Below are positions 35,486-46,900 of a stretch of 64,000 nucleotides of DNA, one piece after another. Origin of the DNA: Rhodosporidiobolus odoratus (taxonomy: Eukaryota > Basidiomycota > Microbotryomycetes > Sporidiobolales > Sporidiobolaceae); NCBI GenBank assembly GCA_034387635.1, contig JAOANU010000001.1:1674001-1738000 (forward strand), given 5' to 3'. Both the position numbers and the translations under genes were made by a program. A model generated the notes under the pieces. The model saw only the letters and a program-made list of their open reading frames with translations, made no database searches and was not told where the DNA came from. Numbering within the stretch: position 1 is the stretch's first letter; each line of letters opens with the position of its first letter.

Positions 35486-37026
35486 ATGCGACCCTACTCG
35501 CGCGCTGCGTCAACACCTTCGACTGCCGCCTCGACCGCTACCGTGGACCCCCGCAAGGCTAGAAAAGCTCAGCAAGCAGCTCACGGAGGGAACGGAGCGG
35601 GAGGAGGAGAAGCGAAGAGGGAGGATTCGGCCAGCGTAGCAGGGGATCAGGTACACGTCTCCTGTCACTGTCTGAAGTCTCGCGAAGGCTGACGCTTACC
35701 TTGCTCGTGGGAAGAGAGCGGACAGCGTCAAGACGTCTTCTTCTGCAGCGAAGGTGCGCTTTTTCCCTCTCGTCCTCTGGCTGATCTCGCAATCTTACTG
35801 ACTTTGAAAGTACAGGAGGAGCCTTACAATACGCTTACGCACCAGTATGCGCAACCTGACCCCGCCTTTCCGGCCAGCGTCACTCACCTTTCTTTTCTTT
35901 TTTCCCTCGACTGGCAGCAAATGCGACAATTGCGGCAGGGTGCGCTTGGTTGTCTCCCGCTGAATACCGTCTCCCAATGACTCATAGCGTGAGCGGACAG
36001 ATCAAGCCACTCTCAGCGTTCTCCGATAATCAGCTCAAGAAGAGATCGAGAAAACGAGGCAAGGGAGGAAAGGAGAAGAGTAAGCCCTCTTCTTACTGAC
36101 TCTGCGAGATCAGATAGCTCATATGCGCATCATACTTCTGCTCTCGCACAGAGTTCTCCGTCCGTTGCGAAGCCTGCGCACCTAAACCGGTGACAGCCTT
36201 GAAATGGTCCGCTTTCAATCCCCTCTCCACCGCTTCCGACCTGACCTTACCTCGCCCTCCCCTCGCCTCAATTACTACAGCTCGCAATGTGGGCAAGTAC
36301 TCCCCGTTGACCGCTTCTCAGACGCTCAGGTGCGCCTTTCCCTCCCGTCTTCTCCATCACCGACTTGCTTGCGACCTTCGCAATCATGCCGCTGTCAGGG
36401 GCGGTACTGATGCGGTTGTTGACAAGTACAGCGCCAAGCTTCGGATGGCAAGCTGTGTAAGAAGTGTAACGCGAGGGAAGAGGGCGTTAAGCAGGCTGTG
36501 CGTGGCTTTCTCGGGTCGTGGCTTCTTCCTTCTCGATTCCCGTTTACGAAGCTTGCAGCATCGAGCTGATCAAGGCACCACTTGCGACATGCAGGACAAG
36601 AACCTCGACGCCTGGGTCGGCTACCTCGATGAAGACGACGACGACGACGACGACGACGCTAGACCCTCTACCTATACTACCGCTCAGCCTAAACCCAAGC
36701 CAAAAACCTCGAATGGTTTTTACTCGGATTCGGACGACTCCGACGCTGCCGACGTCGAAGCTGAGGAAGACGAGGATGAAGCATGGAGGGCTCGGAAGAA
36801 GCAAAAGCTTGAAGCGGAGGAGGAGAGGAAGAAGAGAGAGGCGGAAGAGGAAGAGAGGAGGAAGGCATTTAATCCGGCTAAGGCTTACGGGTTGGATCAA
36901 GTTGAGGCGCAGAGATCGAATGCGCAAGGGGCGGATTCAGGGGGATATGCTGGGTACGGTGGTTACGGAGCGGGAGGTACTGGAATGCAGCAGGCGGTTT
37001 ACGATGATGATTACGACTCGGAGTGA
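35486..37026 (+). CDS. Stc1-domain zinc protein
   Basis: Starting at ATG 35486, the protein is built from many very small exons. The exons at 35816-35844 (29 bases), 35918-35939 (22 bases) and from 36001 join in frame to THHKCDNCGRIKPLSAFSDNQLKK. Later exons give VRCEACAPKPVTALKCSQCGQ, VDRFSDAQ and LCKKCNARE. This is the pattern of the Stc1 domain (repeated CxxC with an 'LSxFSxNQ' signature). In fission yeast Stc1 bridges Argonaute and the CLRC complex so that RNAi directs H3K9 methylation. The C-terminus has an acidic run of eight Asp, a Lys/Glu-rich helix and a Gly/Tyr-rich end. Fungal Stc1-domain proteins vary in function, so the heterochromatin role is inference. Stop at 37024-37026. Confidence 0.8.
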
Positions 37027-37222
37027 CTTAGTAGCCGGGTTTGGATGTTGGAGGAACGGATCAGCAGTCTTCCGGCGGGGCAAACATCGGAGTGGGAAGA
37101 ACCATCAAAAAAGAAGGAATAGTAGGATCTTGTAGTGCTCAGACCAAACGAAACAGCGTCCGTCGGTTCCGCTCCGCCTTGCTTCTTGTCTACAACTTCG
37201 CTCCTGCTTGACGAGATGCGAG

Positions 37223-38552
37223 TCATGCCTCGCAGGTGATTTCGATGCTGCCTTCCCATTCTTGTCCAGGTTCGCAATAGGCGAAGGGGGCGATCTTTCC
37301 CTGCGAGCCGCGAAGATATTCAGGAAGCGTAAGCGCATGCGTCGAGAAGAGAGGTGGCGTCTGAGTTAAGGTGAGCGAGAAATGGCGTACAGGCTCGAGG
37401 CAGATGTAGCGTTCCCACCCTTGCGGTTCCATGTCACCGATCTTGCCTCCAGTCGTAGGACCGGGGTTCCAGAGCTACTCACATCCAGAGACCGCCATAA
37501 TCAGCTTAGTGAAAAGGGCAAGTCAAGGAAAACAAAACTCGAAACGCACCACAACGCTCTCGAAGCCCTTCTTGGTGACGTGAACGGCATCCAGCCTTCC
37601 CTTGTAAGCGATCTTCAACGTATCCGGAGCGTTAGAGTAAACGCGGTCCACCTCGCCACCGGGTCCATCGACATCAACCAACCGCCTCCTCTCGACATCC
37701 GTCGCTCCTCCGACGAGCTTGTCGGCAAAAGTAAGGTTCTCGAGCGGAGTAACAAGCGTGTGAGCCGGGAGGACGCCTTCGGGGAGGCGGAAGTAGGCGT
37801 GGAGAAGGGCTTGGAAGGGTAAGGGGGCGATGGCGGAGGAGGGGTTTTGAACGGTCAGGGTCAGCTTGAGGGAGGTGGGGAGGAGGTGGACCGTGTAGAG
37901 GAGGGTGAAGGGGAGGGTGAATAGGGATCGGATGGTGTCGTTGGGTTCGAGCTCTGCAACATGATGAAGGTGAGCAGGTCGGGAGACAACCAGCGTGAAA
38001 AGGGATAAGGACGCACTGAAGACGGCCTTGACGCCCCCCTTGGACCCACTGCACTGCCCACTCTCCTGACGCAAGAACTCCCACACGCTCGTCCTCGCGA
38101 ACCCATGCTGCTTCAACTTGCTGTACAGCGGGTTGTCAGCCGGCGCGGGTCCGAAGATGGGCCAGCAGACGGGGACGCCGCCTCGAACCGCGGCGGGGTC
38201 AGAGAGGGCGGGCGACGAGGCGGACGAGACGAAAAGACGCTCGCGCGAGGCGTGGTGGTAGGAGATTACGGTGGCTCCCTACAGCAGGGCCAGCGTCCCA
38301 GCCCAGCGTCCCAGCGAGGGTGCAGGAGAATGGCAAGAATGTGACGACATCAGTCAGTACTGCTGTCTTGTCGTAAAGCACCTGCTTCTACCTGATGGCT
38401 TTCATGAGGCAGGGATGGGAGTTGCTCACCTTGAGTGCTACCTCGACCGAGTCGTCGCCGAGGGAAAGTTTGACCGTGTCGGTACCAGCGGTGACGGACA
38501 CTGCAAGGTCAGAGGCTCAGCACAGAGCGGCATGGACATTGTCTGACTTACT
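37223..38552 (-). CDS. Glucose-6-phosphate 1-epimerase (aldose-1-epimerase family)
   Basis: The enzyme interconverts the anomers of hexose-6-phosphates, like budding-yeast YMR099C. Conserved blocks are GATVISY, VRGGVPVCWPIFG, KQHGFARTSVWEF (catalytic His region), FQALLHAYFRL, VVVWNPGP, GWERYICLEP (substrate/catalytic Glu region) and a C-terminal PGQEWEGSIEITC. Length (about 300 residues) fits. The most upstream coding exon has no usable ATG; splicing a GTAAGT..TTGCAG intron (38501-38551) joins the A at 38552 to TG at 38500-38499, producing ATG TCC GTC (MSVTAGTDTVKL). So the start codon itself is split by an intron. Stop TGA at 37225-37223. Family assignment is certain, the split start likely. 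Confidence 0.9.
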
Positions 38553-39067
38553 TCTCAAGACTTTCTGAGAGCGAAGACGACGAAGCCAAGTGGGGGAGAA
38601 TTCAACGTCAACCCAAGCCAGCGTCCAAAGCAAGTCTCGGCTTCTACTGCACCGTTCAAGCTGAATCGCAGGGTCAGTGACGCTTGAGTTGTATTCAGAG
38701 CTGCCTCGAGCCTTACCTCCTCTGGACACAACGATAGACACAAGCCGGATTTTCATCACTCGGCTTCCATCTTGAATTCGCTTCATCTCGCTCGCACACC
38801 CTCAAAACTGCTGTTGGGCTCACTCAGTAACTTCAAGCAGCTCTCAGACTAGCTGCAGACTCGCCTCGTACTAGATCTGAGGCGTTCTGGTTCAGAGCGC
38901 CCGGCACCAGCGTATCCAGGTTCGTGACTCCGAACTTCCTTCGTACACCCCAGATACACACGAGAATGACCAGGAGCATTTTTGCAGCGTACGTGGAACC
39001 CGATCACACGTACACGGCGATCGGACCTTGAACTCGACCACCCTTCCCTGCCTCCTCACCGCCCACC

Positions 39068-40900
39068 ATGGCCAGCGCCAAAGATGTCCGCGACATCATG
39101 CAACTCGGCCCCACACCCTCTGGTTCCGGTCTCTCCCTCAAGCCCCAGCCGAGCAAGCGATCCGGTCCCCCTGGCAAACCGAGAAAACGTACCGACGGCA
39201 TCACCCGCGAACTTTACAACCTCATCGGCGACAATGCTCCTACCCTCGCCATGGCTCAGCCCGTCAAGCCCAAATTCAAAGAAAAGGTCAAGCGGGGCAA
39301 GCCGAGTGCCAAGTGGAGCTTGGTTGGGTTTACCAACCCGAGTCGAGGAGCGGGAGCGCCAGACGACGGAGACAGGGAGAAGCAGGCGAGGAAGAAGCTG
39401 GTTCTACGGCACTGGGTGAAAGAGCTGCCGGTCAACTTTGTCGACGGCGCACCGGACCCCAAGTTTGCCAAGTTCAACACAAGCAGCCAGCCTTTCGAGT
39501 ATACAGATCAGGAGTACGAGTTGTGGCTCAAGGGTGCGCTCCTTCCTCCTTCCCCCTCTGCCCCATTGCTCCACGCTCATGCATCTCTCCTATGCAGCGG
39601 ACGACTGGAGCAAAGCCGAGACAGATCACCTCTTCTATCTCGCACACCGCTTCGACTTGCGCTTCATTGTCATGACGGACCGATGGGAACTGCCGTCAGA
39701 ACGGGGAGTCGACGTGAGTGACCCAGTTCTTCCTTAAGGTGCTCGACCTCATTGACCGACATTTTACGCGCAGGCTCTAAAAAACCGCTACTACTCTATC
39801 TGCCGAACTCTCGCTGCGAACCGACCAGCGCCGCCACCCGCAGATGCAGCGGAGAAGGAAAAGATTGACAAGGCTAGGCAAGAGTCCATCGCGCAATTCA
39901 GCTTCGACATGAGTGAGTCTCACTCTCTTACATTTAGCTTCTCAACCCCAAACTGACCTGCTCTCCCTCAACAGACCGCGAGCTCGAACGCAAATCCTAT
40001 CTCCGCTCACTCCTCGAACGCACGCCCGCTCAGATTGCCGAAGAAGAATTCCTCTACGTCGAATCCCGCCGCATCGAGCAGAACTATCACAGAATCGCTG
40101 CAGAGCGCGCGGAACTACTGCATATTCTCGGTGGACGCGACGGTGTGGATGTGCCGCAGAACGGAACGATGCAGCTGGGAGTGGGAGGGGTGAAGGTTGG
40201 TGTGCCTGGGATGAGGTTGCCAGACAAGAAGAGGAAGGGGCCGGGCTGGGAGGTTGGTGGGCCGGGGATCGGTTTGCCGGAAGGATGGGCGGGAGAAGGC
40301 AGCAAGAGGAAAGCTACAGCGGCGGAAGGTACGTCTCTCTTTCCCTACCCGAAGTGCCTGAAGCGGTTCCGAACCTATTCTTCCGCAGATGCCGCAATGT
40401 GCATCGAGCGACACCCCGCTCCTTCCGTCGCAGCGCCTAAATCCAACATGTGGCCCTCGATCACTGTCCGTTCCGCCCGCCTCGCACCCGTCAAATCCGG
40501 TATCGCGCAAAAAGTTTCCGCCGCGCTCGCCGAACTGGGCATGTCAACCCAACTCATCATGCCGACCAGGACGAACCTGGGCAAGCTCGACGAGTTGCAG
40601 GCGAGTTTGGCGCAGATGATTGAATTGAAGAAGGCGGTGGATCGGGTTCAGGGTGAGATCAGGTTGACGAGGAGGAAGAAGGCGATGTTGACGGGAGAGG
40701 AGGATCCGATGATCAAGGAGGAAGACGACGCGGGGGGCACGCCCTTGGGATTGAGTATCGGAGGAGCTGCGGCAGCCAGGGTGAGTCTGCTTTGCTGTTG
40801 TATCGGTGAGCCTCAGCCGCTGACCATTCCTGGGCAGAACAAGCGCAGTGCTTCGGTTGCGTCGTCGACGGTTTCGAACAAGCGAGCGCGACGCGACTGA
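39068..40900 (+). CDS. SWC4: SWR1/NuA4 complex subunit SWC4 (DMAP1 family)
   Basis: Shared subunit of the NuA4 histone acetyltransferase and the SWR1 H2A.Z-exchange complex; nuclear. ATG 39068 gives MASAKDVRDIMQLG, the typical N-terminus. It is followed by KRTDGITRELYNLIGDNAPTL, HWVKELP, and the SANT-like domain WSKAETDHLFYLAHRFDLRFIVMTDRW and NRYYSICRTL. Downstream come the helical RKSYLRSLLERTPAQIAEEEFLYVE and the DMAP1-like C-terminal block MSTQLIMPTRTNLGKLDELQ. Five introns are supported by frame. A basic end (NKRARRD) may act as a nuclear signal. Stop at 40898-40900. Confidence 0.94.
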
Positions 40901-41185
40901 GTGGGCGCTGTGGGACGCTTGTTGTACCATATGTAGCAGTAGGTTTACCTCGCTTGCTTGTACCGCTGTTCAAGTTGTGGTGCAGCTGCGGACGGTGGAA
41001 GAAAGGGAAGGGAGGCTCTCCGATCTCTTCCTTTCCATTTCTCCTGCATCTGCTTGTAGACTTTTTAGCTATCTTCTTTGTTCCCGTCGCGTATACTATT
41101 CGCTACTACATCTTCGTCAAAGCCTCTCCCTACTGCATCGTTGCCCTGCCCTCATCGCCTATCCCGCCGTCATCATCATCTCGCA

Positions 41186-42468
41186 ATGCAGTTCGTCCAC
41201 ATCTCGCTCTCTTGTTCTACCGCTACAGCCGCTAACAGCCCTCGCCCTGATTAGTCACCCGCCCACTGGCTTCTCCGCCATCGTCAGCCTACGTCCCGGC
41301 TTGACCAGTCCACCCTCGGACCCCTCCCTTCAAGAATACGATCCTTTCTGGTCTCCTCCCCTTGCAGAGAGCTACATCGAGGGTTCAAACGCTCAGATCA
41401 GGGTCTACTTCGAGAGGCATGACGGGCTGAAGCAGATTGATGGACTCGAGGCGTATGCTGCGTTTTTGCATGTCGACGGAGGACAGGTGCGCTGGTACCT
41501 CTTCCATCTTGCAGAGCGCATCGCAGCCGTACTGTTCGATGCTTGAGCCGACTGGAAACGGCATTGCCCACGCAGCCCTTCGTCAAGATCTACGCAGTGG
41601 GTCACGGGGTACGGACGGGCACTTTCACCTGGTTCCTCGACTCCAAGTTCGGCGGTAGGTCAACCTTTTCCTTCTACGTAGGACTGTGAGCTTGACTCTT
41701 TCTGTGTCGTGCTCGGGCGAAGAGCTCGCATCAACACCTCGCGATGTGCCGAGCAATACTGTCCAGCTCAAGCTGTATCCGATCACCCTCAAGCCGGAGA
41801 CAGAGCTTGGGTACGTTCAGTCCACTTCTTTTACTCTCTCGGGTATGTAAACACTGTTGACCTGGCCCAACATTCCTCGCAGCACTGGCCATCTTCATCT
41901 GAGCGACGTGCAGTCCGTCTCGCAAATCCCGATCGTCGAGTTTCGCTGGACCTACCTTTCCCGCCGGCTCCTGGAGTTGTACGGTTTCGTTGAAGGTACG
42001 CCAGGATCTCTCCCATACCTCCCCTCTCGGGCTGAGTAGCTGACCTATTTCACGCTTGCAGGACCTTCTCAATCCAACCTGTCTCTCCCCTCCATCGAGT
42101 CGGCAACTATCGCCGTCCTGAACAACGCTACCCGCATCGCTATCGAGCTCATGACTCCCGAGCAGCGCCTCGCGTATGTCGATCGACTTGGCTCGTCGGC
42201 GGCGATTCTTGCGCTGCTGCCCGATCAAACCAGGGACGAGTTGAAGCGGTTTGGGCCGACGGCGGGAGGAAGGGCGTACCAGCAGAGTGGGAGAGCCGGA
42301 TATGGAGGAGAACGAGAGAGCGAGTACGAAGCGTATACGCCGCAGTCGCTGGGTCCGCCGGCGTATGATGAGCATGAGGAGGGTAGACAAGTCGAGAGGG
42401 AGTATAGCTCGGGCCCAGTGAACGGGTATAGGGCGAGTGGGATGATTACACCGTATGGGAGTATGTAG
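41186..42468 (+). CDS. Unrecognised fungal protein
   Basis: I do not recognise this protein. The best model starts with a 5-base coding exon ATGCA (41186-41190), an intron 41191-41254 with a CTAAC branch site, then reads MHHPPTGFSAIVSLRPGL. Four more exons join in frame to FVKIYAVGHGVRTGTFTWFLDSKFGE, VQLKLYPITLKPETELGTGHLHL, VEFRWTYLSRRLLELYGFVEG and a region with MTPEQRLAYVDRLGSSAAIL. The C-terminus is Gly/Tyr/Glu-rich and disordered. No signal peptide or membrane segment is seen; the central part looks like a beta-rich globular domain followed by helices. It is followed closely by another unknown gene on the same strand. Confidence 0.68.
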
Positions 42469-42634
42469 CTTGTCTGGCTGCCTGAAAAGCTGTCTTGTAA
42501 TCGGGTCATTGAGAGCCTTGGCTCGGACCCTCTCTTCCCCTTGGGCCGTTTTCCCTCTCTTCTTTCATCTTCATCTCGACCCTCCTCGCTGGGCTCTTCC
42601 TCTACACCAGCTTCGCCCCAGTATCCCTCGATCA

Positions 42635-43723
42635 ATGCTCTCTGCTCACGGCTTCACCGTTCAGCTGTTCCTGTCCTCGCAAACCCTCGAACCCTACTCC
42701 AAATCCACCTTGAACGCAGGCGCCACCGCAGCCTCGTACGCCGCTCCTCTGCAAGCGGGAGGCTCGTGGCTCGTGGCTTGGAGGGACGATCGCCCCCCTG
42801 AGCATGGAAAGAGCCTGGGAACGGTGGGGACTGTGTTTGTCAGGGAGGGAGAAGGAGGGAGTGAGGATATGGTGGGTAGCGCTACCTTTGATGCTGGGGC
42901 AGACAAATATCCTACTGTCGAAGGTGTGCTGAGTACGTCGCGTTCCTCCTGTCCGGACCAGATCCCGTCGTGTGGGCTGAACTGTTCTTCTCACTTGTGT
43001 CTGCTCGACAGAGTCCAGTCGCAGCCTGTTCAGGGTCACGCTGGTCATCAAACAAGGGTCGCTTGTGGCCCGTCACCCCACCCCGCTGGCCGTTTTCACC
43101 CTCAACGTGACCAGTACAACCCGTCCGTCATTGTTCTTCCTTTGCTCCCTTTGCTCGCGTCGGTCCAACATCCCAGCTGACTGTGGAGGACTCGCATCTT
43201 TCTATCGACGCTTTCCTCTGCTCTGAATCTCGGGTTGACAGCTTCGAGTCCGCCGTACCGGTCGAGCAGCCCCGTCAAGGAGGAAGACGACGTCAAGCCG
43301 TCTGCCTCGAGCAACCCCATGATCCACATCTCTTCAGCCGAGTACGCAGACTTTCTCAAGCTGAAGAAGGAGCTCGAAGCCGCGAAGAATGCTGCCTCGC
43401 GTACGCCACTCCCACCTCGTGCTCGTCAACGATGCCGCCGACTGCCATTAATATTGCTTACTTGTCCCGCAACGGCAGACTTCGGAGATAGCGTTGAACG
43501 TCTGTATTGCGCCCTTCCACTCCCTGAGCGCGTCGCCTACCTTGACCGACGCCTTCGTACCGAAGCCCTCTCGCCCTCGATGCGCGCTTCGATCGCGACA
43601 AGCAAGTACGACACACTGCAGGAACTCGAGGCCAGGAGACAGGATGCAGCGAGTGTACAGCTGCAGAAGCTACTCGCGGAGGTGATCAAGCATGGTCAAG
43701 CGGAGGAGACGGGCGCTGAATGA
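42635..43723 (+). CDS. Unrecognised protein with a C-terminal helical region
   Basis: Start ATG 42635 (MLSAHGFTVQLFL). Four exons are supported by frame: the first ends at VEGVL, the second gives KSSRSLFRVTLVIKQGSLVARHPTPLAVFTL, the third TTSSPPYRSSSPVKEEDDVKP plus a helix YADFLKLKKELEAAKNAAS, the last LERVAYLDRRL-like helices to HGQAEETGAE. VKEED fits a sumoylation consensus (psi-K-x-E). The N-terminal half looks beta-rich. No known domain is recognised. It sits 166 bases downstream of the preceding unknown gene, on the same strand, and converges with the DENN gene. Confidence 0.65.
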
Positions 43724-43914
43724 GCGTGACAGCGGTTGGTTGGCCTTCTCAACCCAATTTTCCCTCTTCGCAGTTTGAGCTTGTCTCTCTGTCGTAGCGA
43801 TCCATCCTCGTGCAAAGTGAAGCAAGAAGTCGTATCACACTGCACAGCGTCCTTATGTACCCCTAAAGATAGATAGACAAGAAAAAGCTAAGCTAAGTCT
43901 CTTCCCTCTCCTGC

Positions 43915-46900
43915 TCAGACTGCGATACCCTTGACGGACGACTTGAGATCGACACTGTCGCCGCCCGCGCCCCTCTTCGCCCTCATCGACCGCGTGAAGA
44001 GCTCGACAGGCGGAGCATCTAACCCAAACGAATCCTGCCGACCATGCCCTCCTGCTCCCCCGAAGGCGGGTCGACGACTGACAGACCCGTTCGACCTGAT
44101 CGACGACGCCAACGACCCTGATCTGCTGTGAGACATCGACTGCTGCAAGCTCGCCTCCATCGCTTGACTCTCCCTCGCCTCCTGCTCCTGCAGCTCCTGA
44201 AGTTGCTTCCCCGACAGCGTCCAAGCTAGTTCCTCAAGGTCAAAGCTACCCTGCGCATCCGAGGCGCGACTGTCGGGCCTGCTTAGCCCAGCCACGAGGC
44301 CGAACCCGCCGCCTTCACTGACGGAAACGAAAGACTGGGCATCGTCGTCCGCAGAGTAGGCAGATCTGCCGGAAGCAGACATCGACCGCTGAAGGGAGGA
44401 GTAGCTCGCTTGCCGTACGAGACCGGACGAGTGTTGAGCCTGTCGAACGACGGTATGCGCGAGGGAAGCCGCTGAGCGAGCCGTATTCTGCGAGTCGTCC
44501 GTTGCGGTACTGAGGATGGAACCGGCGCCTAGGGAGGATTGCCGCGCATGTGCGGGGCGGACGACGCCGTTCGAGCGTGAAGGAATGCGGCGATGCGACG
44601 GACGAACCGTGACGAACGAGGAAGGGGTCTCCACAGCACTGTAGAGGTTGTCGGGGCTGATAGGCGGAGTGAGGGTGAGAGGTCGCGGACGGAAGCCGTG
44701 CGAGATAGAAGAGGAAGCGGTATGTAGAACGGGCGTGAGGTCGTTGTTGAAGGGGCCCATGTCCGGAGACGGCGGAGGGCGCGAACGAGGCGAAGCGGGG
44801 AGGACGGCATCCTTTGGTTCGGGCTGCAGGACATTCGGCGAGACGGATGACAGGGAGGAAGCGGGCGAGAACAGAGCTGAACGAGGGTCGAGTTGCTCGG
44901 CGGTCTGGAGGGCAAGGCTGAGGCGGGAAGAGATAGAGCGGAAGGTTTCGTGCACAGCGAGCTTGAGACCCTCGAGGCGCACTTCTTCGTCCATGTCGCT
45001 GATGGACGCAAGCTTATGGTCGTCCGCAAGATGTTCCTCCTCGTCTTCCGGGATGACAAGGTCCCGCTCGCTGAGGAAGGATGGCCGCCTCGCCAGTCCA
45101 CTGGACGACCCCAGCGAAAGCGAGGTACCGGGGCGGTACGAAGAGGGAGTCTCACTTCGGTGCGATTGCGACTCGACCCGCGAGTAAACCGCCTGAAACA
45201 GGGGGCTCGACTCGTCTTCACCGCTGGCAAGTATGGCTCCAATCTCCTGCAAGAGCAGGGAGCGCTGCGCTTCGAGATGCTGGCTGACTTCATCCACGTT
45301 GGCAAGCTCATGTATAGCTTGCTCCCGAGCCTTCTCCATGCTCGCCAGGCTGGTCTCGAGCTGGGTGTGCCGTTCTTGCTCGGCGAGGACTTGGCCAGTG
45401 AGCCTTCGAGCTTCTCGTCGCTCTCGCTCCAGCCTGATCTTCAGGTCAGAAGACTCCTTCGTGATCTTCTCCGAAAACTGCCAACGGGCGAAGTTAGGCA
45501 TCGCTCGAAGGGAGGGAAAGGACCCAGCGACGTACCGCTCGGAAGACCTCGAAAGATCGCTGCCACTCTTGACTCTCTGCCATGAGGAACGCTAGCTTCT
45601 GATTAGCCTTGTTGACCTTGGCTTCGAGCATATCGCGACGGTCGACAAAGGTATTGGCGTGTTTTCTGCGAAGCTGAGAAGGTCAGGGCGGCTCTTGAAA
45701 CACCGAGCCAGCTGCCTGACATACCGGACGATACTTTGTGCGTGTAGGGCAGACTTATCCAACTCGGCGGGTCTGCGCTGCCGCTTGCTGCGGAAGATGC
45801 GACCGAGTCCGGTTCGCGGCGCTTCGCTCAGAATGGCGTCGAAGGCTTTGAGGACGCGAGTCTCGTCCCACTACACAGAGAGGGTCAGATCAGCTGACGT
45901 GCACGAAGCGAAGGCCAGACTAGAAAGGAATCCGCACATCCCAAGCTGCCTCGGGCCTCAAACGTTCCGCCTCCCTTGGTTGCCCCGCAACCTCGACCTG
46001 GATCAGGAGGATGTCAGTAAGGAGTGGAGTACAAGGTCACGAGAGCGAGAGAAAACGCACCATTGAGAAAGGCCTGAATCTACCACCCGGGAACGCTTCG
46101 GTCAGCTCAGCCGGCACACCAAAATACTTGCCAACGTTGCCGATCGCCGTTTCAAGCTTCTTCCTCGCGCGGTCTCTTGCGGCGCCGGTCGTCATTGCGC
46201 CCGGTGAGGGGCGAGCGGCGGTGAGGGCGTTATTATCTAGATCAACTATGAGGACTTCAGGCGGAATGTCGGTGAAAGCGAGGGAGCGCGAGGCGAAGGG
46301 TACACCGATGAGCCATGGTCCAGGGTCCTACGCATGACAAGAAGTCAGCTCATCCGAGTAGAGGCAGGAGCTAGAGGGGCAAAAGGGCTGACTTCGAGGT
46401 AGATTCGCAAGTCTCGAGCGTGAGCAACCGGATGAACCAATCCTCGCCAGCCTCGCATCTCGAGAATAGTTTGGAAAGTAAGAGTAGCGAGGCCCTGCAA
46501 GCATAGTAGAGTCAGTTTGTACGGGGTAGGGGAGGGGACAGAGGAAAGAGGATGCACCAGCATGAGGGAGTGGCGGCTGAGAAACAGCACCCTCCCGAGC
46601 GGCGCCAACGCGAGCTCAGCAATGGTGAGAAGGTTGTCGGCATGTAGAGCCTTGAAAATTGGCCACAGAGGAAAGTCGCGCAGCGTCGCCTTGGTCGACC
46701 AGTCGATGGAGCCAGGCATAGTCGCCACGAAGAAAGTATCGCCTCGATCTTCTGCTGCGCTGACCGGCAGAATGACTCTTTCCCCAGCCCGAGGCGCGGG
46801 CGCGTTGAGCACCTTCTCCATCTGGAGCGAGTGCGAGGCGATGTCAGCGTGGTAGCGACCCCAGCTGAGGCGGAGGAAGTCGGCGAGAAGGTTGTACAGG

